From the NCBI GenBank assembly GCA_964017065.1, contig OZ024788.1:5038887-5102886 (forward strand): a stretch of 64,000 nt of DNA. Direction: 5' to 3'. The notes beneath the pieces were generated by a model. That model saw nothing but the letters and a program-made list of their open reading frames with translations, did no database searches and had not been told where the DNA came from. This stretch comes from Haliclona indistincta (taxonomy: Eukaryota; Porifera; Demospongiae; Haplosclerida; Chalinidae). Position numbers and translations under genes: made by a program. Every line of letters begins with the position of its first letter. Positions within the stretch are counted from its first letter, which is position 1. Shown here piece by piece: positions 1 through 12,593 of the stretch.

Positions 1-1195
1 CATCTCTCATTTTTTATTTCTCATCTCCTTTTTGTATCATCGTGAATAATTTTTGTACATCATCTCACAATCCTAAACACATAGCTAGTTCTTAAACTTA
101 CTTCCTTCGTCTTCCGCTCCTAGTACTCATCTTTTGGATGATCCACCTACTTTCACATAATTTTTTGTGGAATTGTTCTGAGCACATTGTAACATGTCAG
201 GTTACTGGTTACATCTAGAATTTCTGTATGTTTTTATCATTTCCGTATTGTAAACTGTAGTAGTGATTTCTATACTTCTATCCTCGTTGATCTAGTTTGC
301 AATACGCTGTATAATTATTTTTTGTTGAATAAAAAGTTATCACCAATTGTTGTTAGTAATAATCTTGTTCATGTATTCTGTTCTTTTAAAAATTGAATGG
401 AAAAAAATTAATTTTATCGACTTCATTACGATGAACTATACTTACTATGCATGTTTATAGTACAAGAAGTGTGTGGTCCGACTATGCCTTGTTTATAATT
501 AGTTGTGTTAGAGTGACGTTAGCAATTGAAAAAATCCATACAAGACAAGAGCTCAACTTTTTGAGGACTGGAGGTGGGAGATCACTGCAGTACATGTCAG
601 CAATTGAACTGTATTGCCCGATAAGTGCATGAGAACAATCTATACAAGAGCTCAACTGTGTGAGTACAATGGTTGCATGTGTTAGGAATAGCTGGTACTA
701 TGCAGTGAGAGGAAGCTGACCCGACAGATGTGTGAGTCATCTCTTTGATAGTAAATAGTCAACCCAAGAGTATCTGATTCAAGCTCCATACAGTTCAGAG
801 ATATACTCTCTATTTTGCATGCTCTATTTCATCTCGAGTAACTTTAACTCACTTATTTCAGTTGTCCTCGAGTACATACAAACGTACTCAGCAAGTTAAC
901 ATAGATTTTTCCAGTTTGGAAGCAGATTTTCTGAATCTTAAATTGAGATATTTCATCAGTTAGCTCAAGCTTCTGCAGACCATAAGCTATATTCACACAA
1001 GTTACAATCACCATACTAGTAAATTCAGTGTTTATGAATTTAGTTGAGCCACGCCCTTGTTTTGACCTTGAGCCACGCCCTAGCTTTCGATGCCTAGACT
1101 CAGAGCTAGACTGGCTGCTTGTCGGCGGTAGAGAGCGGAGTTGTAGTGAAACTCTCAGCTTCCTGGATATATACGAGTATTGATCGATCAGAATA
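1..1195. other. Upstream flank of T1: 3' flank of a preceding T gene plus promoter region
   Basis: No gene is seen. The first several hundred bases match the sequence that follows T2 (from about 19708) nearly base for base, so this is the downstream flank of another TRAF-family gene lying left of the window. The block around 540-720 recurs at 20240-20530, where it is partly duplicated in tandem. The last 200 bases are shared with the region before T3 and probably contain the T1 promoter and 5' UTR. Confidence 0.6.
1043..1080 (+). promoter_or_regulatory. Duplicated GAGCCACGCCC boxes upstream of T1
   Basis: The 11-mer GAGCCACGCCC occurs twice about 25 bases apart, some 120-150 bp before the T1 start codon. 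It is kept in the T3 promoter (20851-20888) but not seen before T2 or T4. CCACGCCC resembles the Sp1/KLF GC-box core, so it may be a promoter element; this is inferred from position and conservation only. Confidence 0.35.
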
Positions 1196-4100
1196 ATGGC
1201 TACATCCACTGGCACTGCTAGCAGTGCTGGCGCGTTCTCGGCAGAATCAGAAGCCCTGAAACTCGCCTACAGTCACCTAGTGAACAGTATGGACACTACT
1301 TCTCTCCTCCCCGCCGCGCTCAGCAGAGGGCTCATAAGAGAGCAACAGAAAGCTGACTGCACTAGCGAGACTAACCAGTATCAGAAGGCAGAGAAATTTC
1401 TTGATCATCTGCAAAGAGAAGTAAATGGTGACAGCAGCAAATTTCACACTTTTGTGCAACTACTAGTAGACAATGGTCACTCCAACTTGGCATCTCGTCT
1501 GCGAGGTTAGCTAATGCATCGAAATTAGTAATAGTGTTTACATTGTTCAAAATAGAGGAATTATCTCATGTGACTAGAGGATTGATGGAAACAGCACCAG
1601 CAGTTACTAAATCCAGTACTGAAGGTATGACATAAGATCAATTTGAGCATTGCAATAGGTTAATAAAACTACTTTTCTGTTAGAAGACTCTCAAGAAGAG
1701 CACGTTATTGATGTTTCAGACACACTGCTACAGGAACTCACTGCTCTCACAATAACCTATGCCAGGTTCTTGCGACGATACAAGAAAGAGCTACAGAACA
1801 GTCCTGAAGCACAAGAAGAGTTAGTCGAAACTCTACCAAGAGTAGATCACAGAGGGTTAGGTTCAGATTTTTCTTTCAAGTCATACTTTGACACACTTGT
1901 TGATGAGGAAGTTTCTCTCTTCAATGTCACTTATCTAAAGCAAATTTGTGATATATTTCCCCCAGATGTTTGGTAAGCAACTAATTTTTTTACAAGCGAC
2001 TGTATTATAAATTCTTTGCAGTGCTTCTACTGAGCAGCTTGTAGTGAAATACGAGGAGCAACTGCTGCACTTTATGAATGGAACCACATTAAACCAGTTC
2101 AAAAAGCTATTTCCTGCATCTGCTGTATCATCCAAGCTGTCATCTCAAAAAGCAGTCATCACCTTGAAGCTGAAAAATTACTGGGGTACCAGCACAGTTG
2201 AAGAACTTAGAAAGCTGGTCGCCTTGTTTGGTATTCCTGGTAGGCGTCTTCATCTTGAAAGAATTGGTGATGGCTGTGTTATTGTCCAATTTTTGTGCTC
2301 TACCATCGATGCTAAGGAGCTCAAAGTAGCCATTGTTGAAGTCACTGACTCACTCCAGTCTAGGGGAGTGCTGCAGATATTTGTTGGAGAGGAGCTAGTT
2401 CTGGAAACTTTTCAGTCTAATCAAGGTATGTACTAACATACATTAATGTCTCTGAGTAGCTACTAATAATGTTCGATGTTTCTGAATCCATAAGCATGCC
2501 AGTGCAGCAAAAAAAATCAAGTTAGGAAATGAATTTTAGTTGCATGTTAATTTAGAGTGCACTGGTTTGATAGTATACTTGGCTTGATGCATGACTATTG
2601 CGAATTCAGCAAGCTAGAACCATAGATTTAATACCTGCAAACAGAGGAGATGGCAGAAGGGAACTTTGTTCCATCTACAATGACTCTTGAATCCACACTT
2701 TGTTCACTCCAATTATGCAAAATAGTATACATTTTAGTTAGTAAGCATAACTCGGTACAACTTCTCTTTCTTACAATGTTACATGTATCTATTTATTAAT
2801 TATTCACAATTTTATCTTGCCCTCTGATTGCCTGCCATCACCCCTGAGTCAAAGACAAAGTGCACAAAATCTTTGTAACAATATACATGTAGTTAATTAG
2901 GGATGCACGGTAGTGCATCCCCCATATTTAGGGACGAAGGGATTTGATTTCGTTAAAGATCAAATCTCTATGTAGGGATTTGATTTCGTTAGAAATCTTT
3001 TCTAATTTTCTTTTTACCTGTTGTCTGACGATTTCAAAATTTGTTAACGATTTTTAGGGATTTGAGGTTTCTTAAAAAGCCCATGCTTTCAAGGGATTCC
3101 TAGAAGTGCTGCACTTTCTTGAGAAAGTGCAAGACCTATAACATTTCAAATCTAACCTCAGTACTCACAGTTGCATGAGTTTAATGACAGTCTGAATATG
3201 ATTTATTGAGTGATTTGGTTAATGAGATCACAATTTGAGTGCCGTAAGTAAAAAAGAAGTGGTTTAGTAAAGTGCAGGTTTTGTGCACTGCTGCAGTCAG
3301 TCTGCAGCCAGGTGCATATTATGCATTGCCATGTTATTTCAAATAGTAGAAATTAAATTTATGTCATAATGAATTGTAGTCGTTGATATCACCCATACTA
3401 TTATGCGAAACATGCATATACGATTTAAATAATAAATCTGTTCATTATCGTTTATAACTCTTACAGAATTGTCTGATCGTTCTCATGAAGAAGATACTTT
3501 TGAGTTTGTCGATGAACCAGACAGTGATTACTTTTGTCCAGTTTGTCAAGATCTACTCACCGAACCATTCCAACTTGAATGTGGACACCAGCTTTGTCGC
3601 AAATGCCGAGATCGATTGCTTAGCTCTAACAAAACCGAATGCCCGACGTGTCGTGATTCAGATGCACTCAGCAACGCTCACTTTGACAAATTTCTAAAGC
3701 GAAAAGTCAGCGGTGTTAAAATACACTGCCAGCACCGCAAAGAGGGGTGTGAGTGGGTGGGAGAGGTAAGGGATTTCCAGTACCACCTCGATCGTAATGT
3801 CATTGATTGCCCTTTTTGTGCGGTAAACGTAGTTGTCAAGCTGTTATAAAGAAGCACAAAAGCCTTTACTGTCTTAACCGACCGATCGGTTGTGAGAACT
3901 GTGACTACTACAACACATTTACTATTGTTACAGAAAAGCACAATCCAATATGCCTCCAGTCTCCAGTAGACTGTCCTAATCATTGCCCAGCAAAGGGGTT
4001 GAAACGAAGTCAACTTGAACAGCACTTTAATGAGTGCAGCCACCAACTGGTTAATTGCCCGAAAACTGGCTGTTCTGTCTGGCTGTCTCGAGGAGAGATG

Positions 4101-6763
4101 GGGCTACACAAGGTACATATAGAGCAGCACAACCTAGTAATAGTAGAGACTAGTCAAGCAGCTGCCACCACTACTGCTTTTCATTACCTTTATAACCACC
4201 AATAGAGTTTGTTATACCAAATTTCCAAGGTATGAAAGATGCAAATGCAAAGTGGAAGAGTCCGTTACTATTTACAGATGAAAAAGGCTATAAATTTTAT
4301 CTTGAGGTATATCCCAGTGGTTGGGGAAGTGGTGAAGATACTCACATTTCCGTCAATGTTAGTCTAATAGGCGACTATGATAGCGATGTAGCTTCGGTCT
4401 TTGAAAGAGATGTTGTTATAGAGCTTCTTAATTGGAGGGCAGACAAGAATCACCTCTTAGCATCAGTAAATTTCAGCAGAAACTCAAATAATAATGGCAG
4501 TGCTAGCTGTAGCAGCAGTAGCAGTCATGAAAATGCACCAGGTACAACGGGTACACCTCATTTCATCTCCTACTCCTCGCTCTCCAATCCTGACACAAAC
4601 ACGGAGTATCTTCAAGATGACTGCTTACGTTTGAGAGTGGTTGATGTAGCCGTCTACTCCACCTCTCTCCTCTCCAAGATGCCATCCTGGCAGGACCCCC
4701 ACACTGCTACCCAGTCAGTGTGTGAGTTCACACTGACTGAATTCACAAGACGTAAACATTTAAACAACGTCTACACCATACCATTCTATACACATCCAAA
4801 TGGGTACAAGCTATACCTCAAAGTAAATGCTAATGGTGTTGGTAAAACTAAAGGCATTCACATAAGAATAGGTGCTAAGCTAATGAGAGGAGATTTTGAC
4901 AGTGACCTACAATGGCCTTTCGAAGGTGACATTATTGTTGAACTCTTGAATTGGAGAGAAGACAATCATCACTATCGTGGAGACGCAATTTGCTTCATGA
5001 AACACAAAGATCTTTATGGTAACGCTAACAGTCGTGTAACCAAAGGAGAATGTTCGTTAAAAGGATGGTTTACTAATTCAATCACTCACTCATCTCTTCT
5101 CTATAATCCTGACACAAACACAGAGTATCTTCAAGATGACTGCTTACGTGTGAGAGTGGTTGATATAGCCATCTACTCCACTCCTCTCCTCCTCAAGACT
5201 CCATCCTGGCAGGACCCCCACACTGCTACCAAGTCAGTGTGTGAGTTCACACTGACTGAATTCACCAAACGCAAGCAATTCAACAATGTATACTACAGTC
5301 CACCATTCTACTCACACCCAAATGGGTACAAGCTATGCCTCAGAGTGGTTGCTAATGGTTCTGGTAAGGGTAAAGGCACTCACATATCGATCTATGCTAT
5401 ACTAATGAAAGGAGATGATGACAATAACCTTCAGTGGCCTTTCGAAGGTGACATTGTTATTGAACTATTGAATTGGAGAGAAAACAATAATCACTATAAT
5501 TGTGGAGACACAATTGACTTAAATAAACACAATGATTCTGATGGTAGTATTACCAGTCGTGTAACTGAAGGAGAATATGCATGCAAGGTGTGGGGTATTC
5601 TTCGTTTCATCTCCCATTCCTCTCTCCTCTACAATCCTGACACAAACACAGAGTATCTTCAAGATGACTGCTTACGTTTGAGAGTGGTTGATGTAGCCGT
5701 CTACTCCACTCCTCTCCTCCTCAAGACTCCATCCTGGCAGGACCCCCACACTGCTACCCAGTCAGTGTGTGAGTTCACACTGACTGAATTCACCAAACGC
5801 AAGCAATTCAACAATGAATACTGTAGTCAATCATTCTACTCACACCCAAATGGGTACAAGCTATGCCTTCGAGTGGATGCTAATGGTTCTGGTAATGGTA
5901 AAGGTACTCACGTATCGATCTTTGCTAGTTTAATGAAAGGAGATTATGATAATAATCTTCAGTGGCCATTCGAAGGTGACATTGTTGTTGAACTATTGAA
6001 TTGGAGAGAAAACAATAATCACTATTGTGGAGATACATTTTGCTTAAATAAAAACTATGATTCTGATGGTAGACTTACCAGTCGTGTAACTGAAGGAGAA
6101 TATGCACTTTTGAGGGTGGGTCATACTTCTTTTATCACTCACTCCTCTCTTTTCTATAATCCTGACACAAACACAGAGTATCTTCAAGATGACTGTTTAC
6201 ATCTAAGAGTGGTTGATGTAGCCGTCTACTCCACCCCTCTCCTCTCCAAGACTCCATCCTGGCAGGACCCCCACACTGCTACCCAGTCAGTGTGTGAGTT
6301 CACACTGACTGAATTCACCAAACGCAAGCAATTCAATAATGATTACCACAGTCAAGCATTCTACTCACACCCACATGGGTACAAGCTATGCCTCCGAGTG
6401 TTTGCTAATAGTTATGGTAAGGGTAAAGGCACTCACATATCGATCGATGCTAGACTAATGAAAGGAGATTATGACAATAGTCTCCAATGGCCTTTCGAAG
6501 GTGAAATTGTTGTTAAACTCTTAAATTGGAGAGAGGACAATCGTCACTATCAAGGAGACTTAATCAAATTGAGTAGACATGGTGGCAGCGCTACCAGTCG
6601 TGTAACTGAAGGAGAATATGCCCCTAAATCTAATGGTATTCTTTGTTTCATCTCCCATTCCTCTCTCTTCTACAATCCTGACACAAACACAGAGTATCTT
6701 CAAGATGACTGCTTACGTCTGAGAGTAGCTAACATAGCCATCTTCAACAACCTTTCTGTTTAG
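1196..6763 (+). pseudogene. T1: CARD-RING-TRAF zinc finger-5xMATH gene, two frameshifts
   Basis: Five exons with GT/AG borders: 1196-1505, 1556-1624, 1684-1972, 2022-2425 and 3467-6763. Exon 1 encodes a CARD-like death fold (about 103 aa). Exons 2-4 encode an unnamed region of about 250 aa. Exon 5 encodes a C3HC4 RING (CPVC, CGHQLC, CPTC), TRAF-type zinc fingers and five MATH domains ending AIFNNLSV. The RING exon begins in phase with TTG where the other copies have ATG, so RING translation cannot start there and the CARD exons must supply the start. Against T2-T4 there is a 1-bp loss near 3812-3818 and a 4-bp loss near 4194-4204. The shifts add up and are not compensated, so the MATH repeats are out of frame with the RING. 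The MATH block (4232-6763) is still open, which suggests recent decay or assembly error. Confidence 0.8.
2426..3466. other. T1 intron 4, with decayed MITE sequence
   Basis: This is the long intron between the exons for the unnamed region and the RING exon. It carries remnants shared with T3 and T4, including a repeated GATTTGATTTCGTTA motif (about 2930-3000) and the palindromic GATGCACGGTAGTGCATC at about 2902-2919. No open coding exon was recognised. Its 3' part (3120-3466) is shared by all T copies. Confidence 0.5.
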
Positions 6764-7528
6764 AAAATTGTGATTTCTTACTAAGCTGTCACACTGTCAC
6801 AGACTTACTCAAACCTGAGCTTCTTATTTCTTTCATCTCATCATTATAAATATTCTTGTCAAAGTATGACTTGTAGTGATCTGAACACTGTGAATCATAT
6901 TCGTAGATACCTTGTCTAGTTCTTCTCATGCAATTCTTCTTAATTATATTATGATGTTTTCGGATTGTGTTGTTTGCAATATTTCAGTTCGATCTCTTAT
7001 TCTAAACATTTGTCTATATTTTTTCTTACGTCTACATGTAGTATAAATTTATGAACTTTACAGCAATGATCTTCATTTGTTTCTATACTTCAATTATGTC
7101 CTAATTGTCAATTTCCTATAACCTTTTACATATTTTGTCATAATTGCGAAATTTATTATTAATTTTTAATGTGAATAAAATTATAGTGTACTTAGCATGC
7201 ACAAGAAACAAGATTAGCTTTTGCAGGCCAGACTATATAACCAGCTGCATAGTGCCGGCATGCATGATTTATTTCCTAAGAGTGCTATAGGATGAGTCTA
7301 TTCAATTCTACCTATGTACTCAATCAAAAACATTCACTATCACCTGCCTCATGATAGAGAACAAGCTAAGATTAGTATGAAGTATATACAGCTCCAGATC
7401 CGTAGAAGAGAAATGTATTTAAATTATCACTTAATATTAGGTTCTGCCTTTCCTTACAAAAAACAAACTTACCTATTGCAAGACTTAAATGAAATACATG
7501 CATGACGTTAATTTGATATAGTAGTAAT
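6764..7528. other. T1 3' flank, no gene seen
   Basis: AT-rich sequence shared with the regions after T3 (26560-27310) and T4 (50672-51400). It probably holds the T1 3' UTR and polyadenylation site. One AATAAA lies at about 7173. No conserved reading frame was found. Confidence 0.5.
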
Positions 7529-9332
7529 TATCATTGCCGATCGGCAATGATATGTAGGGATGACCTCGAACTAAGATGGCGGCTACTCATGTGTGAAAAT
7601 GAGTTTTCGCACATATCTCTACTGTTACTGATACATTTCTACTGCATTTTAACTATCTCTGAGGGAATCTGAAGTGCGAGCGCTTGTAGGAAGTCTATGA
7701 AAGTCACCGGGACTGCTTGCTTGACGACGAAAATCAAGATGGCGACTCTCAGAGAGCCGTTGTTAGATCTTCGCCGTTTTAGCGTTTCTCGAGAGTCCAG
7801 ACACCTAGGATTGATCAGACGATTGTTCTGAGCATGAAAATACCTTTGGTGAAGCTGGCAGACGTTTCTAAAGTGGTAAACTGAAATCGCCGCCCACGCG
7901 AATTGTTCATCTTCTTTCTTCTTTCTTCTTCTTCTTCTTCTTTCTTCTTTCGGTAAGCCTAGCGCTGTCCTGAGTTGACGAATGACTACCAAACCTGCAC
8001 AATTGTACGTGTATATATCTGGAATAGTGCACTTACTTCTTAGATAGGCATTAAACACTACCAGAAGCGAGTAATCCTTGAAAAACATGGTTTTTGGGCC
8101 GTTTTGGACTGAAGACGACATTAAATAATTAACCCTCTTGTCGCTCGTATCATTAACTCCGCCCACATCAGTTTTGCAGCCATCTCGATCGATACTGCGT
8201 TTTGTCTCTGCTCTGGACGCTTCAGCGCGCAAGCCAGAGGTATGAAATTTGTCTAGAGCAGTACTATACCCTAAGTAACACTGATCTGTTCGTTAAAGCT
8301 TCAGATGGCGGGTTAAAACTGACAAACCCAGACGTGAACGATTCAGTTACCGGCAGCAACTGAGATTCTACGCACAGTAAGGTTCCTACACCACGCAGCG
8401 TATGTTGTAAAGGACTAGAAGCCTCTGTGAGTGTGATATTGACATCAACAAGGTTCTACTAGGCGTGCTTCTACTATTAGGCTTGCAGCATCATGAGTTG
8501 TCAGTATTAGTCTCTTCCTTAATTCATCCATTACTGTACTCATGTTTTCAAATCATACCTGGACTTGATATTTTGCTATCTGCGTCCTTAACCTCTTTAC
8601 TATTTTAAACCTTTTAATGAATGATTGGTAATATTAAACATTATTTTAAACTACACTCCTTACTCTCCAGACCCTGTGCACGTTCACATCTGCTAGACTA
8701 GTAACTGCTGCTCACAGAGTTGTCAAAATGAAATAACATCTATCATAGAATACAACTAATAAGTTCAAACTGATAGTGATCAAAAAAGTAACAGGAACAA
8801 GTAAAGTAAAAAAGCTTTAATAAAAAAACTGAAAAGTGTAGGGATGACTCTTAAAAAAGGAAAGGAACAAGATGGGATGATGCTTGCAAAAGTAAAGGAA
8901 CAAGATGGAATAATGCTAAGCTTGCAAATGTAAAAGTCCCAAGTATCCCTACATCAGCGGCTTGAAGGAGGACGCAGTCCGATGGAGTAATTGACGGTTG
9001 TAAATAACTAGAGGTATATGTGTTTAGGAGGACGCAGTCCGATGAAGTAGTTGACAGTTGTAAATAACTAGAGGTATCTGTGTTTGGAGGACGCAGTCCG
9101 ATGAAGTAATCGACGATTGTAAAGGTATAGGAAGAGGATTCCGTATTTTGTCAGTTGAGTCGCAGCAAGCCGCTGATGTAGGGATACTTAGGACTTTTAC
9201 ATTTGCAAGCTTAGCACTATTCCATCTTGTTCCTTTACTTTTGCAAGCATCATCCCATCTTGTTCCTTTCCTTTTTTAAGAGTCATCCCTACACTTTTCA
9301 GTTTTTTTATTAAAGCTTTTTTACTTTACTTT
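7529..9332. mobile_element. Element R copy 1 (about 1.8 kb, nested foldback)
   Basis: This block is absent after T3 (the empty site is near 27325) and recurs at 48380-50272. It opens with the perfect 24-bp palindrome TATCATTGCCGA/TCGGCAATGATA. A unique part of about 1.27 kb follows, then a foldback of about 530 bp (8801-9332) whose arms of about 160 bp flank a 60-bp minisatellite. A minus-strand frame (8232-7639) is open here but much shorter in the second copy, so it is probably not a conserved gene. Both copies contain a pyrimidine tract (CTT/CTTT repeats). No transposase was recognised, so the element is likely non-autonomous. Confidence 0.65.
8801..9332. repeat. Foldback arms around a 60-bp minisatellite
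   Basis: The left arm 8801-8961 and right arm 9173-9332 are near-perfect inverted copies that begin GTAAAGTAAAAAA and contain GTAGGGATGACTCTT. The loop (8967-9125) holds about 2.7 units of a 60-bp repeat beginning GGAGGACGCAGTCCGATGAA. Each unit carries the small dyad GGAC-GCA-GTCC. Confidence 0.75.
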
Positions 9333-9855
9333 AATACTTAAGCTTAAGTTATAATTTCTGCTAAATAATTCATTACACTGAATGATCTTATCTGGAACAC
9401 CAATAAAATAGATTTAAGCAAAAGTGTGGCTAAAAATTATTATGCTACGTCACCACATCTCAAGCCATTGTTACAACACCCACAGTCATTGTTACGTAAA
9501 GCAGTATGAAATTTCAAGGACAAAACAGGTTGTTTGAGGAGATACTAGTAGTAGTCTCTATGACAACTCTAGTAGGGTGTGTGCTAATTTTATCCTATAG
9601 TTTCTGCTGTAGGTTATAAAAATTTGCTTTGTCACATTATTTCACAGGAAATGTCTGATATTAATTATCTACAGACTAAAGTGTTTTGTCTGTATCAGAT
9701 TTCATGCATGTATACAAACTTTGCTAGAGAGCTACGTAGATGGTTAATGAGCTTGTAGCAATAGTCCAACTGTCTAAACACCTTCACTAATTCACAAGTT
9801 TATAGTTTGCGTGAGTGTTTCCTTCCTTAAAATCTTCCCTCTCTGTGATGATGAG
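9333..9855. other. Upstream flank of V1
   Basis: This sequence is shared with the flanks before V2 (27340-27840) and V3 (51400-51915). It contains no gene and is likely the promoter-proximal region of the V genes. Confidence 0.5.
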
Positions 9856-9864
9856 TATATAAAG
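9856..9864 (+). promoter_or_regulatory. TATA box of V1
   Basis: TATATAAAG lies about 52 bp before the V1 start codon. It is conserved in position and sequence before V2 and V3. Confidence 0.6.
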
Positions 9865-9915
9865 CAAAGACAACACCACAAGGTATGAGCAAAATTGTCA
9901 AGTGCACTTTACAAG

Positions 9916-11369
9916 ATGTCTTTAACACTGAATGTGTTGTTGGGCCTCATTGTGGCTTGCAGCTCTGGCAGTTTAGCCCAAGACATTCCAAATCATCTTT
10001 ACCAACCAATTGGATCATGCGAGGTTAAGCTTAAAATTAGTCCTGACATTGCAAGTCAAATTGTATTACTCTTTATTCCAGGTGAACCAAGTCTGTCTTT
10101 ACAAGTACACCTCTGAACAGCAGCAGTTTGGAACCAAGCAAGGGCAGGCAATTACTGTTCAAGCTACAGTTGAAACTCTGTGCAATTCAGGTGAGCTGCA
10201 TTACACTGCATGATTGTTGCATGTGTCCACATTTTTAATCGTCGTGTTATTCAGTTGGAATATACAATGACAGTGAAGCTACTGAATATTGTATGGAAAT
10301 CAGACAAGTCACTTTCTCGGGACCCATCTTCGGCAGTGACCAAGAGAAAAAGTATGTATTTACAAGTGACAGCAGCTATACTTGCCCTTTTTGAAATCCT
10401 GCATGCATGTTCTGTTGTTACCTACACTGTGTATTCTACTTGTATAGAGACTTGGAAGATTTCGCAGAACAAAACCTTGCTGGATGGTTCTGCTTTGTGC
10501 AGACAGCTGAGGGAAAAGTTTCATCTGTCTATCATGAGAGCACCGAAAACTCAGAAGCAGTCAATTTGAAGAAGTCCATCGTGGCAGCTTTCCAGGCTAA
10601 CTTCAAAGGAACTGAAGAAGAGGAGGAAGTTGATCCTCAATCCAAACATATATCTCACTACAGGTAAATAATTCCACCAATACTGCATAATAATTCTAAT
10701 AATTATAATATAATTATTTTAGTTATGAAGAGCCTGAGGAAGATGGAGCATGGAAAATGCATCGTTCAATCAGTAGCAAAGATGTTGAGGAATTTTCTGG
10801 CGATACCAAAACTAGTGACGTAGAACTCTCTAAAGAAGAGGATGTTGAGTATCGCTCAGGCTCTCTCTACTCATCCTCTGGTGCTACCTCTGTCGAGATT
10901 GTGAACTACCAACGAGAGGAGTCCGACAATCTGACAGATTATGAAACCTTTGAAGTGAACGCTCACTATCGATTGGACCGAGTGCATTGCTACTCACTCT
11001 CAAATGAAGAGCTGCATCAAAGAAAGAGAAGAAGTGCTGATGCTACTAATGTAGTTGAGAGCACATTGAGCGCAACGCTTGACAAACGTAAGTACGTGTA
11101 ACTTTTAAGTCACTTAATACTGTTTACTGAGGATCTGTGGTTTTTCTTTGCAGGATCTACTTCTAAGGAAGAATTGGACGTTCTAAAGCAGCAACTACCA
11201 ACCACTTTGCAAATGCTCAGGAAGATTCCCGTAAATGGAAACACATTCTCTTGCTTTGTCTAAGCTACAACAGCTATTGCTACTAGAGCAGGCAGAGCAT
11301 GGAGCACTGCCTCGAACCTCACCAGCCTTAGCCGATGTCATCAACTACCTTGAATGGGTGAAAAACTAA
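9916..11369 (+). pseudogene. V1: 3'-truncated vitellogenin/lipoprotein-N-like gene
   Basis: Exons 9916-10023, 10082-10190, 10255-10351, 10448-10663, 10723-11087 and 11154 onward match V3 and V4 in size and phase (108, 109, 97, 216, 365 nt). The start at 9916 gives a signal peptide (MSLTLNVLLGLIVACSSG) that aligns with V3. The part present is the N-terminal beta-barrel half of a lipoprotein N-terminal domain, with a furin-like RKRR. Exon 6 has lost its 3' end and splice donor, so it runs from the AGGAAGATT codons straight into former intron. The exon 7 acceptor is also deleted. Exon 7 has lost its donor (Leu-Glu-Trp-Val-Lys-Asn then stop), and the helical and C-terminal exons are missing. It is a truncated relic, unless it makes a short secreted barrel protein. 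Confidence 0.7.
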
Positions 11370-12301
11370 ATCTATTCAATAATATTTGAGAACATGGTGA
11401 TCAATTGTAATCTAGCTGTTACAGCAATCTAACTGTGTTCTACGCTTTTTAAGGATTTGAGGCTTTCTCAAAAAGTGCTGCGCTTTCTTGAGAAAAAGTT
11501 AAAATGATATAAAAATGCTCATTTATAAATCTAACCACTTGTAAGCAACCGTTTTCACCAGTATGAGTTAATGAAAGCAACACACAAACACAGAATTTCT
11601 GCAAGATGACTGCTTACGTTTCAGAGTGTGCCCCTTACAAACAACTTTTGTGAGGAGAATCAAAAAAGATTCAGTTTGTGAAGAACTAGTGAGGACAGTG
11701 GTAAATGAAGAACAAAATATCACAAGATTCGGCTATACCAAGCAATCAATGAGAGGGTAAAAGAGCATGACGAGTACTTAAAAATTCTTGGATCCATAAA
11801 ACATTTTGCCATCTTTTGAAAACATTTTTCTCAAACAAATCATCATGGTTGAGATAATAATCATGATAAATAATAATATTGTTCGTAACGGTAAGTGATA
11901 CATGGACGATACTAATAAGCAGATAAAGTTGGTATTCTTCATCAAATAGTGATTACGCCGAATTATCAGTTGTAGATGTCAGCATTGGATATTCAGCATT
12001 GGGTTCAGCAGATCGTCAGACTCTAGTCATGTATTCATGATGTGGCCCCATATAGGGTGTGATGGAGGTATAGATTAGCACTATCATATTGATGATAAGG
12101 GTATCGAGGAGGATTAGGTGCAAGCCCGTAGACAGGGGGTTCGGTGGGTTCGGACGAACCGCCCAGGCTACCCAACGGCTACTCTTCCGTGTCCACTACT
12201 TCTTCCTGAACTTGGTCAACTGCCTATAATATTATATAAACATAGTGATTTGAACACACAAGAAAATTCAGTATGCCTTTCGAAATTTCTTCTTTATAGC
12301 T
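11370..12301. other. V1-T2 spacer containing a T-gene relic
   Basis: From about 11440 the sequence resembles T intron 4 (GGATTTGAGG, AAAGTGCTGC, AAATCTAACCACTTG). At about 11582-11628 it joins directly to the tail of a MATH repeat (Thr-Asn-Thr-Glu-Phe-Leu-Gln-Asp-Asp-Cys). It is therefore an internally deleted T gene. The rest (11640-12301) matches 30960-31510 and holds no gene. Confidence 0.55.
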
Positions 12302-12588
12302 CAAGGGGTGGTCACTCCAATTGGTCCTGTACTCACATCTGTGACCACGATCAAAATGGTAAAATAAAGGAATAGTCAATTAAGCTGTCACGACTCGCTG
12401 GAGCAGCTCCAGTCAATGGTCAAGATGCACCCAAGCTAGCTAATTACCAAGGGTTTATTCATTTTTCCCGAGTCAACGCGGTAAATCGGTGCGGTCAAAC
12501 AGTCAAGGCCCGATTTGGCCAGTCAAAATTCTTGACTGCGGTCGCAAATGTGAGTACACTGAGGACCAATTGGAGTGACCACCCCTTG
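12302..12588. mobile_element. Foldback MITE copy 1 (CAAGGGGTGGTCACTCCAAT ends)
   Basis: The two ends are inverted copies: CAAGGGGTGGTCACTCCAAT at the left and its complement at the right, with further similarity inward (GTACTCACAT). A second copy lies at 32485-32768. There is no coding capacity. The target duplication is not clear. Confidence 0.65.
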
Positions 12589-12593
12589 TATAG

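Noticed and set aside
7639..8232. Minus-strand 197-aa open frame in element R
   Set aside because: The frame is much shorter and shifted in the second copy (48662-49039), and the sequence includes a low-complexity Arg/Lys run from a CTT tract. Not a conserved gene.
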